DNA of 64,000 nt from Neorhizobium alkalisoli (GTDB lineage Bacteria > Pseudomonadota > Alphaproteobacteria > Rhizobiales > Rhizobiaceae), in contig NZ_VIWP01000015.1 of NCBI RefSeq assembly GCF_007829835.1, forward strand, positions 1-64,000, read 5' to 3'. Positions 26,049-35,166 of the stretch are shown in pieces. The translations under genes and the position numbers were made by a program. The notes beneath the pieces were generated by a model that had not been told where the DNA came from, did no database searches, and saw only the letters and a program-made list of their open reading frames with translations. Positions within the stretch are counted from its first letter, which is position 1. Every line of letters begins with the position of its first letter.

Positions 26049-29000
26049 CAGAAACGCACTTTGAGCGTGCCGGTGAATATCCTGCCCCAGCCATTGGCGC
26101 CGGACGCGACCTGAAAATCCTCGTCGGTCAGGTTATAGGCCGCGGCTTCCAGCTCGAAGCGCTTGTCGAACGGCTCCCAGGTGAGGTGCGCATCGAGCGT
26201 CCAGACGGCACCGATCCGTTCTGCCGTATCGTCACCCTGGCGAGTGCCGATATAGTTGGCGGCAAGCGTCGCCTTCACATTGGCCTCGTTCACCCATGTC
26301 ACTGCCACCTGGCCGGAATGCCGGGCGATGAAGGGCAGTTCGGAGCCGACCGGATCGCCCGCATCCGTCAGGCCCTGCCTGTCGTGGCGCGTGTCGGCAT
26401 AGGCATAGGTTGTCGCCAATCCGAAACCATGGCCGAGTGCGATATTGGCCGTGCCGGAGACGCGATCTATAGTCGCCTTGGCGTAATCGTATTCATCCTG
26501 CGTCTGCACGTCGGCAATCGACAGGTCGCGGATGATCTGGTGCTGATAATCGACGGCAGTGAAAAGCCAGGTATTCCATTCGGCGTCCCAACGGGTCGCA
26601 AACGTGTCGACATAGCCGTTGATGCCGCTGCCAAAGGCATTCGGCTGCATTCCGACAATGCCGATCGGCGACAGGGTCGGCGTGCCGAGGTCGATGCCCT
26701 GGCGCATGTAACCGGCTCGCAGCCAGTGCCCTTCGGCCGGCGCCCAGGCAAGGCCGATGCGTGGCTCGATGCGGCGTACATCGGCCGCGCCGCCCTGCAG
26801 CAGAACCCCGTGAACGGCAGCCTCTGCCTTCAGCGTATCGCTGATCTCGTAGAGAACATCGCCATACAGGCGGCCGTAGCCAATTTGGGCGCTGGAAGAC
26901 GCCTCCGAAAGCGGGACACCGAGCGCATAGACCAACGTCCGGTTCTTTATGTCGATAAGGCCGCCTTCGGCACCGTAACGCAGCGTCAGGTCATCCACGC
27001 CGTAGGAATGGCTGACAGCGGCGATATAGTTGCGCTGCTTGACGTAATTGCCATTGAAGACCGGATAGGGAACCACAAGCGGATTGACGAAAGTAAAGCT
27101 GTCGTCGACATCCGAATCCGTCGCCGTATAGAACAGCGCGGCATTGACGATGTTGTGGTAACCGATTGTGTGGCTGAGCCCCAGTCCGGCTGTCGTAAAG
27201 GTCGTGTCGACCGTGTAGGGATAGGTCAGCGTCGGTGGCGCATAGAGAAAGTCGAGACTGTTGCGGTTATCGAAACGTGAAAAGTAGGCCACCAGCCGAT
27301 CGTCCGGCGTCAGCGAGGCCGTCAGATAACCGGTACCGCTCAAGGCCTCGATTTCGTTCGGCAGGCCGTAAGTGTTCACACCGTCATCAACCTCGCGGGT
27401 CGTGTCCTTGATCCTGCTCCAGTCGAAATTGAGATAGGTGCTGACCGGAAAAGGTTCGTTGGAAAAGGACTGCAATTCGACCGAACCGATCCAGCCGGTA
27501 TCCTTCTGTGTGGCCGTGAAGCCGCCGCCGATCGAGCCTTCGAGAAACGGCCTCTGCGCAAGGTTGGCAGAACGCGACCGGCCGGCGATCATGTGCGGCT
27601 CGAGCATCAATCCCTGGATAAGCGACGAGAAGGTCGAGCTGTTGGCGGTGTTGTTGATGATGTCCCCGCCATAATCATACGAGTTGGCAAGCGGATTGAC
27701 GCTGCCGCGCAATGTCTGGTCGATATAACCGGCGCCCGAAAACGGATCGAACACGACGTCGCCGTAATACTGACCCCAGGCATCCAGTCCCTGCAGCCGG
27801 AAGGCGCTGTTCAATGTAGAACCGGCATCCTGGCTGGCGCCGAGAGAGGCGTAATCCCCGCCCTTTGCTCGCGAGCGTTTCAGATATTCGCGGGCATTCC
27901 GCATGGCGCCTTCCGCATCGTATTCGTCGATGGCCAGCGCGGTGCGGAAGGAGGAAATTGCCGGATCGTTGTTGTCGAGCCGATCAGCATTGTCGAGCGC
28001 CTGGCCACCGGCCACCTTGTCGCCATTCTCGTAATGCGCGATCGCAAGAAGGGTCTGGCCTTGGGAATAGGCAGGGTTCGCGACCGTTCCGGCGAGCATG
28101 TCGTCTATGCCCTTGCCGACCTCGCCGGTCTGCAGGTGATAACGACCGCGATCGACAAGGCCGAGATCAAAACTCGGATCGATCTTCAGCGCCTGGTCGA
28201 TCAGCGCTCTCGCTTCCTTCACCCGGTATTGATTGAGGTAGAGGTTGGCGAGGTTGGAATAGGCAACAGGATCATTCGGATCGAGCGCAATGGATTTTCG
28301 AAACGCCTTTTCGGCAGCCTGATCATCGCCGCGCTCGGCCTGGACATTGCCGATCGCATTCCAGAGCGTCGTCGAACCCGGCGCAACCTTCGTTGCCGCC
28401 ATCAGGTCTGCCAGCGCGCCGGTGAGGTCGCCCTTGAAATCGGAGCGGTAATTTGCGCGCGCTTCAAGCGCGGTCGGCTCATTCGGATCCAGTGAAAGCG
28501 CGCGACCCAGCGCCTCTTCGACCTGTTCGCGGTCATTCAGCAGGATCGCGTATTGCGACCGGTAGGCAGGCAGTGTCGGGTCGTTCGGATATTGTTTTTC
28601 AGCCTCTTTGATGACGGCGATCGCTGCCGAAATATCCTTGAGAAACCCTGCCGTATAGGCTTTCAGCAGCGCGCCGTAGGGGCCGCTGACGTTGGTCGGC
28701 GCAGGTTCCACCCGCTTCGGGTTGCCGAGTGAACGGGCGTAATAACGTCCATAGACGGCAACGTTGCCCCGCTTGGCATCAAGATGCGCAGACGCCTTGG
28801 AAAACAGCCTGTCCGCTTCGTCATAACGACCTTCCGCAGCGGCGAAGATCGCCAGCATCAGGTCGACACGCGCCTGTTGCGCTCCCGAAAGCCGTCTTGC
28901 GGAAAGCGACCTGATCGTCGCCTGCGCAGCCTCCCGTCCATCGAGCGAGAGCTGGGTCTCGGCGAGCGTCAAAATATCATCGGCGCTGCGACTGGTTTCC

Positions 29001-29725
29001 GGAAGTCTCGCAACACGATCGGCCTCGCGCCGCATGTCTGCGACAGGGAGCGTCGAGGCCGGCATGAAGTTGAACGCGCCGCGGGCCGGCATGTAATAGA
29101 GCATCTGCTCACGATCGTCAGAATCGACGATTACCACCTTGCGTGGCGCCTGGCCGATCGAGGCGACGGCGCCCTCGCCCTGCGCCACATCGACGGATCC
29201 TTGCGGATTGCTGAGCTGCACCTTGCCTTCGAGCACGGTGAGCGAGGTGTTGGCGCCATTGACCGTCATCGTCCAGTCGGTGCCGCGGATGGCAGCCGCC
29301 GCAGCTGCCGTCTCGACCTTGACGCCGGTGCCGCCACGTTCGGCGCGCGCCCAGATCGTCCCGGTCTGCAATTGCAGGACCGTGTCGCTGCTGGTGCCTT
29401 CGGTAATCTGCTTGACGACGAGTGTCGAATTACGGCCGAGCCTCACCTGCGTGCGGTCGGAAAACAGAACGGCAAGCTGGCCCGTCTCATTGGTGCGCAG
29501 GATGTCTCCCGCAACAAGATCCTGCTTGAGATCGACGAAACGCCAGTCGGAAACATCGATGAAGCGAACTTCTTCCCCGGCTTTTCGCGCGATCACCGCG
29601 CCTGCCGCCGGCTGGGTGCGCGCCAACGGCTCCGCCATTGCCTGAAGCGAGTAGCCACAAGCAAATCCGGGCAGCATCGCGGCTGCGATCCAGGTCCGTC
29701 GAAATTTCCCCACCATGGAAATCAC
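26048..29725 (-). CDS. FecR-domain, TPR and outer-membrane barrel protein
   Basis: This large 1,225-residue envelope protein has a signal-type N-terminus (MLPGFACGYSLQAMAEP) and a FecR-like domain (about 55-190, with GDILRTNETGQLAVLFSD and AAIRGTDWTMTVNG). A long array of TPR repeats (about 250-600; ALSLDPNEPTALEARANYR, SIALDPNDPVAYSNLANLY) is followed by a C-terminal beta-barrel of about 500 residues ending in phenylalanine, as outer-membrane proteins do. It is upstream of, and overlaps, the CHASE2 cyclase. Such FecR/CHASE2-cyclase pairs recur in proteobacteria. A secretion or surface-sensing role is inferred. Confidence 0.85.
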   Translation of the reverse strand: MISMVGKFRRTWIAAAMLPGFACGYSLQAMAEPLARTQPAAGAVIARKAGEEVRFIDVSDWRFVDLKQDLVAGDILRTNETGQLAVLFSDRTQVRLGRNSTLVVKQITEGTSSDTVLQLQTGTIWARAERGGTGVKVETAAAAAAIRGTDWTMTVNGANTSLTVLEGKVQLSNPQGSVDVAQGEGAVASIGQAPRKVVIVDSDDREQMLYYMPARGAFNFMPASTLPVADMRREADRVARLPETSRSADDILTLAETQLSLDGREAAQATIRSLSARRLSGAQQARVDLMLAIFAAAEGRYDEADRLFSKASAHLDAKRGNVAVYGRYYARSLGNPKRVEPAPTNVSGPYGALLKAYTAGFLKDISAAIAVIKEAEKQYPNDPTLPAYRSQYAILLNDREQVEEALGRALSLDPNEPTALEARANYRSDFKGDLTGALADLMAATKVAPGSTTLWNAIGNVQAERGDDQAAEKAFRKSIALDPNDPVAYSNLANLYLNQYRVKEARALIDQALKIDPSFDLGLVDRGRYHLQTGEVGKGIDDMLAGTVANPAYSQGQTLLAIAHYENGDKVAGGQALDNADRLDNNDPAISSFRTALAIDEYDAEGAMRNAREYLKRSRAKGGDYASLGASQDAGSTLNSAFRLQGLDAWGQYYGDVVFDPFSGAGYIDQTLRGSVNPLANSYDYGGDIINNTANSSTFSSLIQGLMLEPHMIAGRSRSANLAQRPFLEGSIGGGFTATQKDTGWIGSVELQSFSNEPFPVSTYLNFDWSRIKDTTREVDDGVNTYGLPNEIEALSGTGYLTASLTPDDRLVAYFSRFDNRNSLDFLYAPPTLTYPYTVDTTFTTAGLGLSHTIGYHNIVNAALFYTATDSDVDDSFTFVNPLVVPYPVFNGNYVKQRNYIAAVSHSYGVDDLTLRYGAEGGLIDIKNRTLVYALGVPLSEASSSAQIGYGRLYGDVLYEISDTLKAEAAVHGVLLQGGAADVRRIEPRIGLAWAPAEGHWLRAGYMRQGIDLGTPTLSPIGIVGMQPNAFGSGINGYVDTFATRWDAEWNTWLFTAVDYQHQIIRDLSIADVQTQDEYDYAKATIDRVSGTANIALGHGFGLATTYAYADTRHDRQGLTDAGDPVGSELPFIARHSGQVAVTWVNEANVKATLAANYIGTRQGDDTAERIGAVWTLDAHLTWEPFDKRFELEAAAYNLTDEDFQVASGANGWGRIFTGTLKVRF

Positions 29726-29833
29726 AACTGTTCATAAACGCCGTAAGTGTCAAGCATTAGCATCTTGGAACGTTTGCTTTCCAACAAGCCTGCATTAACA
29801 GAGTAACAGAGAATAAAACGGAGAGATCACCAC

Positions 29834-30376
29834 GTGAGCGATTTTGACAGTGCCCCGACCGAGTTGCTTGAAATGGAAATGGCAACCGGAGAGATCACCG
29901 AGGAGTACATCAATCACATCCGCAAGGTGAATGATATCTACTACGACCAGATCAAGATCTCCGACCAGAAAGCCGCCTACATCTTCACCTTCATGCTGGC
30001 TTTCCTCGTTTCTTCCGCGGAAGGAAAAGGCGTATTCAGCTTCGCGCGCTATACGGATGGATCCTTTTTCGCGGCGCTGTTCTCCGCTGCTCTTGCGATC
30101 ACCTCGGTCTTTTCCATCCTCTGCGCCATTCTCGTCGTTCTGCCGCGCCGTGCCGACAAGTCCACATCCCTGTTCTGGGGCACATGGCCGATGCACCGGC
30201 CGATTTTCGAACAGGCGGCCCGCAAGAGCGATGTCGGTTATCTCTTCAACCAGTATCTCGACAATGCAGATGTGCTGTCGCTGATTGCCCGGCAGAAATA
30301 CAAGTTCGTCGGCTTCGCGTTCCGGGGCCTTGTCGCCACCGTCATCGCCTATGTCCTGTTGCTCATCGCGAGCTGA
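29834..30376 (+). CDS. Membrane protein, possible Pycsar-type (PycTM) effector
   Basis: This 180-residue protein has an N-terminal charged helix, then KISDQKAAYIFTFMLAFLVS, a second span (FFAALFSAALAITSVFSIL), a middle soluble part and a C-terminal span (GLVATVIAYVLLLIA). The D-Q-K-A motif before the first span resembles the DUF5706 / Pycsar effector family, in which a cyclic pyrimidine nucleotide triggers membrane damage. It is transcribed divergently from the FecR-cyclase operon, 108 bases away. Family membership is from memory of the motif and unproven. Confidence 0.6.
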   Translation: MSDFDSAPTELLEMEMATGEITEEYINHIRKVNDIYYDQIKISDQKAAYIFTFMLAFLVSSAEGKGVFSFARYTDGSFFAALFSAALAITSVFSILCAILVVLPRRADKSTSLFWGTWPMHRPIFEQAARKSDVGYLFNQYLDNADVLSLIARQKYKFVGFAFRGLVATVIAYVLLLIAS

Positions 30377-30428
30377 TCCGTTACCGCTCAGATCCCCGCT
30401 GCATCAACGCCAGAATGGATCTGCCTCT

Positions 30429-30779
30429 ATGGGTGCTTTCGCGACGCCGCTTATGACGATCGGCCTGCTTATTCTCTCCAACATCTTCATGACATTCGCC
30501 TGGTACGGCCATCTCAAGTTCGAGAACAAGCCGCTTTATATCGTCATCCTCGTCAGCTGGGGTATCGCGCTTTTCGAATACTGTGCCCAGGTTCCGGCCA
30601 ACCGGATGGGCTACGGCTATTTCAACGCCGCGCAGCTGAAGACCATCCAGGAGATCATCACGCTTTCGGTGTTCGTGATCTTCTCGGTGTTTTATCTCGG
30701 CGAAGCGTTTCACTGGAAACAGCTGGTCGGTTTCGGCTTCATCGCTGTCGGCGCCTTCTTCATCTTCACGAAGGGATGA
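30429..30779 (+). CDS. DMT-type small membrane protein (DUF486)
   Basis: This 116-residue protein with four membrane spans resembles one half of an EamA-type transporter. Typical parts are LILSNIFMTFAWYGHLK, NRMGYGYFNAAQLKTIQE and FSVFYLGEAFHWKQL. The substrate is unknown. It is an independent gene between the effector-like gene and ppiD. Confidence 0.8.
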   Translation: MGAFATPLMTIGLLILSNIFMTFAWYGHLKFENKPLYIVILVSWGIALFEYCAQVPANRMGYGYFNAAQLKTIQEIITLSVFVIFSVFYLGEAFHWKQLVGFGFIAVGAFFIFTKG

Positions 30780-30941
30780 TTTTGAGGCTGCAAGCATTGA
30801 TGCCGAATGCCGGGTTTCCGGCCTTATAAACGGCGTGTTGCTTTTCCGCCGCGATCCCTTCATTTCCGGCGCGGATTGTTTTAGAGACATCGCTCAAAGC
30901 GCCGCGTCGGCGCCATGGATTGTTCGTAGGTACGTAGATCG

Positions 30942-32831
30942 ATGATGGATTTCCTTAGAAACGCGGCCCGTTCCTGGGTGGCGAAAGCCCTGCTGCTCCT
31001 GCTGGTCGCATCCTTTGCGATATGGGGCGTGTCGCAATCGCTGATAACCCCAGGCTCGACGACCGTCATGACTGTCGGAAATCAGGAAATTTCCGCCGAG
31101 GAATTCCGTCTTGCCTACCAGCGCCAGGTCGCCAATCTCGGCCGCCAGTTCGGCGCACCGCTGACGCCTGACCAGGCACGTGCCTTCGGTGTCGAGAACG
31201 AGGTTTTTGCCCAGCTTGCAGCTGGTGCAGCCCTTGATCAGCTGTCGGACGACATGAATCTCGGCCTGTCCCAGGACAAGCTCGCCAAGCTGATTGCCGA
31301 CGATCCGGCCTTCAAGGACACGAGCGGCCGGTTCGACCGCAACCTGTTCAGCTCGCGCCTGCGCAATGCCGGCCTGCGTGAAGACGATTACATCAGTGAG
31401 CGCAGCAAGGTAGCCGTCCGCAGCCAGGTGGTGGAATCGGTCTCCGACGGCTTCAAGCCGCCGCAGGTTCTGATCGATGCGCTGAAGCAGTATCGCGACG
31501 AAAGCCGCACGGTCGAATACCTGCTTCTGTCGAATGCCAATATCGATCCCGTCAAGGCTCCGGCTGAAGACGTGCTCGCAAAATGGTTCGAGACGGCAAA
31601 GAGCCGTTACCGTGCACCGGAATACCGCACCTTTGCCTATGTGAAGCTGCAGCCGACCGATATCGCTGATGCCGGCTCGATCACCGACGATCAGGTGCGC
31701 GCCGAATACGAAAAGCGCAAGGACAGCTACAAAACGAGCGAAACCCGCACGATCGAGCAGCTGACCTTCCCGAACAAGGAAATGGCCGACGCTGCCTCCG
31801 CACAGCTGCGTGCCGGCACGACCACGTTCGATCAGGTCGCGACCGATCAGGGCAAGAAGCCTGCCGATATCAAGCTTGGCGAGTTCACCAAGGATGCCGT
31901 ACCGGATGCCGCCCTTGGCGAAGCAGCCTTCAAGCTCGGCGCCAATGGTGGCGTGACGCCGGTCGTCCAGGGCACGTTCGGTCCGGTCATCCTGCGCGTT
32001 TCCAATGTCCGCCCGGAAACGGTCCGTTCCTTCGACGAGGTCAAGAACGATCTGCGCCAGAACATGGCCGTCGCTTCCGCCTCGCAGGAACTGAATAGCG
32101 CCCACGACCATTTCGAGGATCTGCGTTCTGGTGGTACCTCGCTCGAGGACGCCGCCAAGCAGCTGAACCTCAAGGTCGTGACGGTCACCGCCGACGCCTC
32201 CGGTATCGACCAGCAGGAAAAGCGTGTTGCCGACCTGCCTGTCTCCGGACAGCTTCTTTCCGAGGTTTTCAAGACCGAACCGGGTGCTGACGCCCTGGCG
32301 CTGCCGATCGGCAATGACGGTTATGTCTGGTTCGACGTCAAGAACGTCACGCCCGAACATGACCGCACGATGCTGGAAGTGCATGACAAGGTCGTTGCCG
32401 ACTGGACTGCGGAACAGCAGCGTGCTGCTCTCAACGCCAAGGCCACCGAACTGAAGGCACAGCTCGACAAGGGCGAGACGCTTGCAGCGCTTGGCACCGA
32501 ACTCGGTCTCGCCGTCGAAACGAAGAACGGCCTGCGTCGCAATGGCGAAGACGCGATCTTCGGCAACGAGGCGATTTCGGCTGCCTTTGCAGGCCCTGTC
32601 AACCTGACTGCAACGGCGCTCGGCGCTGATGGCGAAAGCCGGCTGCTGATGAAGGTGACGGCCGTCGAGCAGGCAACCTCCGACGCGCTTGCCGGCGACC
32701 AGCAGCTGCAGCGCATGGCTGATGCCGCCGGCGACGACATGCTCGACCAGATGGTCAACAGCCTGAAGCAGAGCTATGGCGTATCGATCAACCGCAACGC
32801 CGTGACCCAGTCCAGCGCAGAGCAGATGTGA
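30942..32831 (+). CDS. Peptidyl-prolyl isomerase (PpiD/SurA-like)
   Basis: This 629-residue periplasmic folding factor is anchored by an N-terminal helix (AKALLLLLVASFAIWGV). A SurA-type N-terminal domain follows (ISAEEFRLAYQRQVANLG; then DFxRNLFSSRLRNAGL-like helices), and then parvulin-type segments (ETRTIEQLTFPN; LGEFTKDAVPDAALGEAAF). It stands 7 bases before trpD, matching the gene order of other rhizobia, so it may be cotranscribed with the trp genes. Confidence 0.88.
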   Translation: MMDFLRNAARSWVAKALLLLLVASFAIWGVSQSLITPGSTTVMTVGNQEISAEEFRLAYQRQVANLGRQFGAPLTPDQARAFGVENEVFAQLAAGAALDQLSDDMNLGLSQDKLAKLIADDPAFKDTSGRFDRNLFSSRLRNAGLREDDYISERSKVAVRSQVVESVSDGFKPPQVLIDALKQYRDESRTVEYLLLSNANIDPVKAPAEDVLAKWFETAKSRYRAPEYRTFAYVKLQPTDIADAGSITDDQVRAEYEKRKDSYKTSETRTIEQLTFPNKEMADAASAQLRAGTTTFDQVATDQGKKPADIKLGEFTKDAVPDAALGEAAFKLGANGGVTPVVQGTFGPVILRVSNVRPETVRSFDEVKNDLRQNMAVASASQELNSAHDHFEDLRSGGTSLEDAAKQLNLKVVTVTADASGIDQQEKRVADLPVSGQLLSEVFKTEPGADALALPIGNDGYVWFDVKNVTPEHDRTMLEVHDKVVADWTAEQQRAALNAKATELKAQLDKGETLAALGTELGLAVETKNGLRRNGEDAIFGNEAISAAFAGPVNLTATALGADGESRLLMKVTAVEQATSDALAGDQQLQRMADAAGDDMLDQMVNSLKQSYGVSINRNAVTQSSAEQM

Positions 32832-32838
32832 GGCTGAG

Positions 32839-33855
32839 ATGCCCGAATTGAAGCCACTGATTGCCAAGGTCGCTGCCGGTGACGCCTTGAGCTTCGCGGA
32901 AGCCCGCGAGGCCTTCGAGATCCTGATGTCCGGCGAAGCCACGCCTTCGCAGATCGGCGGCTTCCTGATGGCCCTTAGGGTGCGCGGCGAGACGGTGGCC
33001 GAAATCACCGGCGCCGTCGCCACCATGCGCTCCAAGATGCTGCGCGTCGAAGCGCCTGCCGATGCCGTCGATATCGTCGGCACGGGCGGCGACGGGGTCG
33101 GGACCTACAACATCTCCACCCTCGCCTCGCTGATCGTTGCCGGCGCCGGTGTCTCCGTCGCCAAGCACGGCAACCGCGCCCAGAGCTCGAAATCCGGAAC
33201 AGCCGATGCGCTCTCGGCGCTCGGCGTCGATCTGGAAATCGGTCCAGCAAAGATCGCCCGCTGCATCAGTGAGGCCGGTATCGGCTTCATGTTTGCCTCC
33301 ATGCACCATGCAGCCATGCGCCATGTCGGTCCGAGCCGGGTCGAGCTTGGTACGCGCACGATCTTCAACCTCCTCGGCCCGCTGTCCAACCCGGCAGGCG
33401 CCAAGCGCCAGCTGCTCGGCGTTTTCGCGCCAAAATGGCTCGGTCCTCTGGCGGAAGTGTTGCGCGATCTTGGCTCGGAAACGGTCTGGGTCGTGCATGG
33501 CGAAGGCCTCGACGAGATCACCACGACGGGCGTGACCCATGTCACGGCGCTCGAAGACGGCAAGATCCGCTCCTTCGAACTGACGCCGGCCGATTTCGGC
33601 GTATCCGTTGCAAAGCTCGATGACCTCAAGGGCGGCGATGGCATCACCAATGCTGCAGCCCTTCGTGCGGTGCTTGGGGGTGCAAAAAACGCCTATCGCG
33701 ACATATCTCTCTGCAATGCGGCAGCCGCTCTGGTGATTTCCGGCAAGGCGGAAACGATCGCCGACGGCATGAAGCGTGCGTCCCATTCGCTCGATAGCGG
33801 CGATGCGGCGGCGGCGCTCGATCGCCTGATCGCGGTCTCGAACGACAAGGAGTAA
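32839..33855 (+). CDS. trpD: Anthranilate phosphoribosyltransferase
   Basis: This 338-residue enzyme of tryptophan synthesis transfers phosphoribose to anthranilate. The PRPP-binding motif is clear (VDIVGTGGDGVGTYNIST), as are the KHGNRAQSSKSGTADALS loop and the LGPLSNPAGAKRQLLGVF region. It is followed after 4 bases by trpC. Confidence 0.97.
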   Translation: MPELKPLIAKVAAGDALSFAEAREAFEILMSGEATPSQIGGFLMALRVRGETVAEITGAVATMRSKMLRVEAPADAVDIVGTGGDGVGTYNISTLASLIVAGAGVSVAKHGNRAQSSKSGTADALSALGVDLEIGPAKIARCISEAGIGFMFASMHHAAMRHVGPSRVELGTRTIFNLLGPLSNPAGAKRQLLGVFAPKWLGPLAEVLRDLGSETVWVVHGEGLDEITTTGVTHVTALEDGKIRSFELTPADFGVSVAKLDDLKGGDGITNAAALRAVLGGAKNAYRDISLCNAAAALVISGKAETIADGMKRASHSLDSGDAAAALDRLIAVSNDKE

Positions 33856-33859
33856 GGTT

Positions 33860-34675
33860 ATGGCGGATATCCTGAAGAAGATCGAGGCGTACAAGCGCCA
33901 GGAAATCGAAGCCGCCAAGTCGGCTGTGCCTCTTGCCGAGCTGAAGGCCCGTATCGCTGACCAGGCCGCGCCGCGCGGTTTTTATCGCGCTCTTGATGCA
34001 AAACAGAAATCCGGCGGTTTCGGCCTGATTGCCGAGATCAAGAAGGCGAGCCCGTCAAAAGGCCTGATCCGCCCGGATTTCGATCCGCCGGCACTTGCCG
34101 CCGCTTACGAGGCAGGCGGCGCCACCTGCCTGTCCGTGCTGACCGATCAGCCGAGCTTCCAGGGCGCGCCGGAATTTTTGGTCGCCGCCAAGGCGGCCTG
34201 CGCGCTGCCGGCTTTGCGCAAGGATTTCATGTTCGAGACCTATCAGGTCCATGAGGCGCGCGCCTGGGGTGCCGACTGCATCCTGATCATCATGGCCGCC
34301 CTTTCCGACGACGAGGCGCTGGCACTCTGGGAAAGCGCTGCCGAACTCGGCATGGATGCGCTTCTCGAAGTGCATGATGAAGCGGAAATGGAGCGGGCGC
34401 TAAAACTCTCTTCGCCGCTGGTCGGCGTCAACAACCGCAATCTGCGAACCTTCGAACTCGATCTCGCCGTCAGCGAAAGGCTTGCATCGATGGTATCGGA
34501 TGACCGGCTGCTGGTCGGCGAAAGCGGCATCTTCACCCATGCCGATTGCGAGCGCCTCGCCAAGGTCGGTATCAACACGTTCCTGGTCGGCGAGAGCCTG
34601 ATGCGCCAGCAGGATGTGGCAGCCGCCACACGCACGCTTCTGACCGGCAATGCAGCGACGCTGGCTGCCGAGTAA
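33860..34675 (+). CDS. trpC: Indole-3-glycerol phosphate synthase
   Basis: This 271-residue TIM-barrel enzyme closes the indole ring. Typical motifs are IAEIKKASPSKGLIR, LRKDFMFETYQVHEAR, VGVNNRNLRTFELDL and LVGESGIFTHAD. It overlaps the moaC start (TAATG). Confidence 0.97.
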   Translation: MADILKKIEAYKRQEIEAAKSAVPLAELKARIADQAAPRGFYRALDAKQKSGGFGLIAEIKKASPSKGLIRPDFDPPALAAAYEAGGATCLSVLTDQPSFQGAPEFLVAAKAACALPALRKDFMFETYQVHEARAWGADCILIIMAALSDDEALALWESAAELGMDALLEVHDEAEMERALKLSSPLVGVNNRNLRTFELDLAVSERLASMVSDDRLLVGESGIFTHADCERLAKVGINTFLVGESLMRQQDVAAATRTLLTGNAATLAAE

Positions 34676-35154
34676 TGGCAGGCCTCACCCATATTGACGC
34701 CGCCGGCGAAGCCCATATGGTCGATGTCGGCGACAAGGCGGAAACCGCCCGCTCCGCGACCGCCGAAGGTTTCGTCCGCATGAAGCCGGAGACGCTTGGC
34801 CTCATCCGCGACGGCAATGCCGTCAAGGGTGACGTTTTGGGTACCGCGCGGCTTGCAGGCATCATGGCCGCCAAGAAGACCAGCGACCTCATCCCGCTCT
34901 GTCACCCGCTGATGCTGACCAAGGTTTCGGTCGAGATTACTGAAGACGAAACACTTCCCGGCCTGCGCGTCAACGCCACGGCAAAACTGACCGGCAAGAC
35001 CGGTGTTGAGATGGAAGCACTGACCGCCGTCTCGGTTGCCTGCCTGACGATCTACGACATGGCGAAGGCGGCCGACAAGGGCATGGAGATCGGCGGCGTC
35101 CGGCTCGTCGAAAAGACCGGCGGCAAATCCGGCACCTATCGGGCGGAACCTTAA
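34675..35154 (+). CDS. moaC: Cyclic pyranopterin monophosphate synthase
   Basis: This 159-residue enzyme of molybdenum cofactor synthesis shows the characteristic HxPLMLTKVSV-type region (IPLCHPLMLTKVSVEI) and GVEMEALTAVSVACLTIYDM with KAADKGMEIGGVRLVEK. It is coupled to trpC by start/stop overlap and followed 12 bases later by moeA. Confidence 0.97.
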   Translation: MAGLTHIDAAGEAHMVDVGDKAETARSATAEGFVRMKPETLGLIRDGNAVKGDVLGTARLAGIMAAKKTSDLIPLCHPLMLTKVSVEITEDETLPGLRVNATAKLTGKTGVEMEALTAVSVACLTIYDMAKAADKGMEIGGVRLVEKTGGKSGTYRAEP

Positions 35155-35166
35155 GGAGACGCAAAA

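Noticed and set aside
26186..29737. Long plus-strand frames opposite the FecR-TPR-barrel and cyclase genes
   Set aside because: They are shadows of the GC-rich minus-strand genes, with arginine-rich low-quality composition and no domain.
30894..33918. Long minus-strand frames opposite ppiD and trpD
   Set aside because: They are antisense shadows. The plus-strand genes have clear family motifs.
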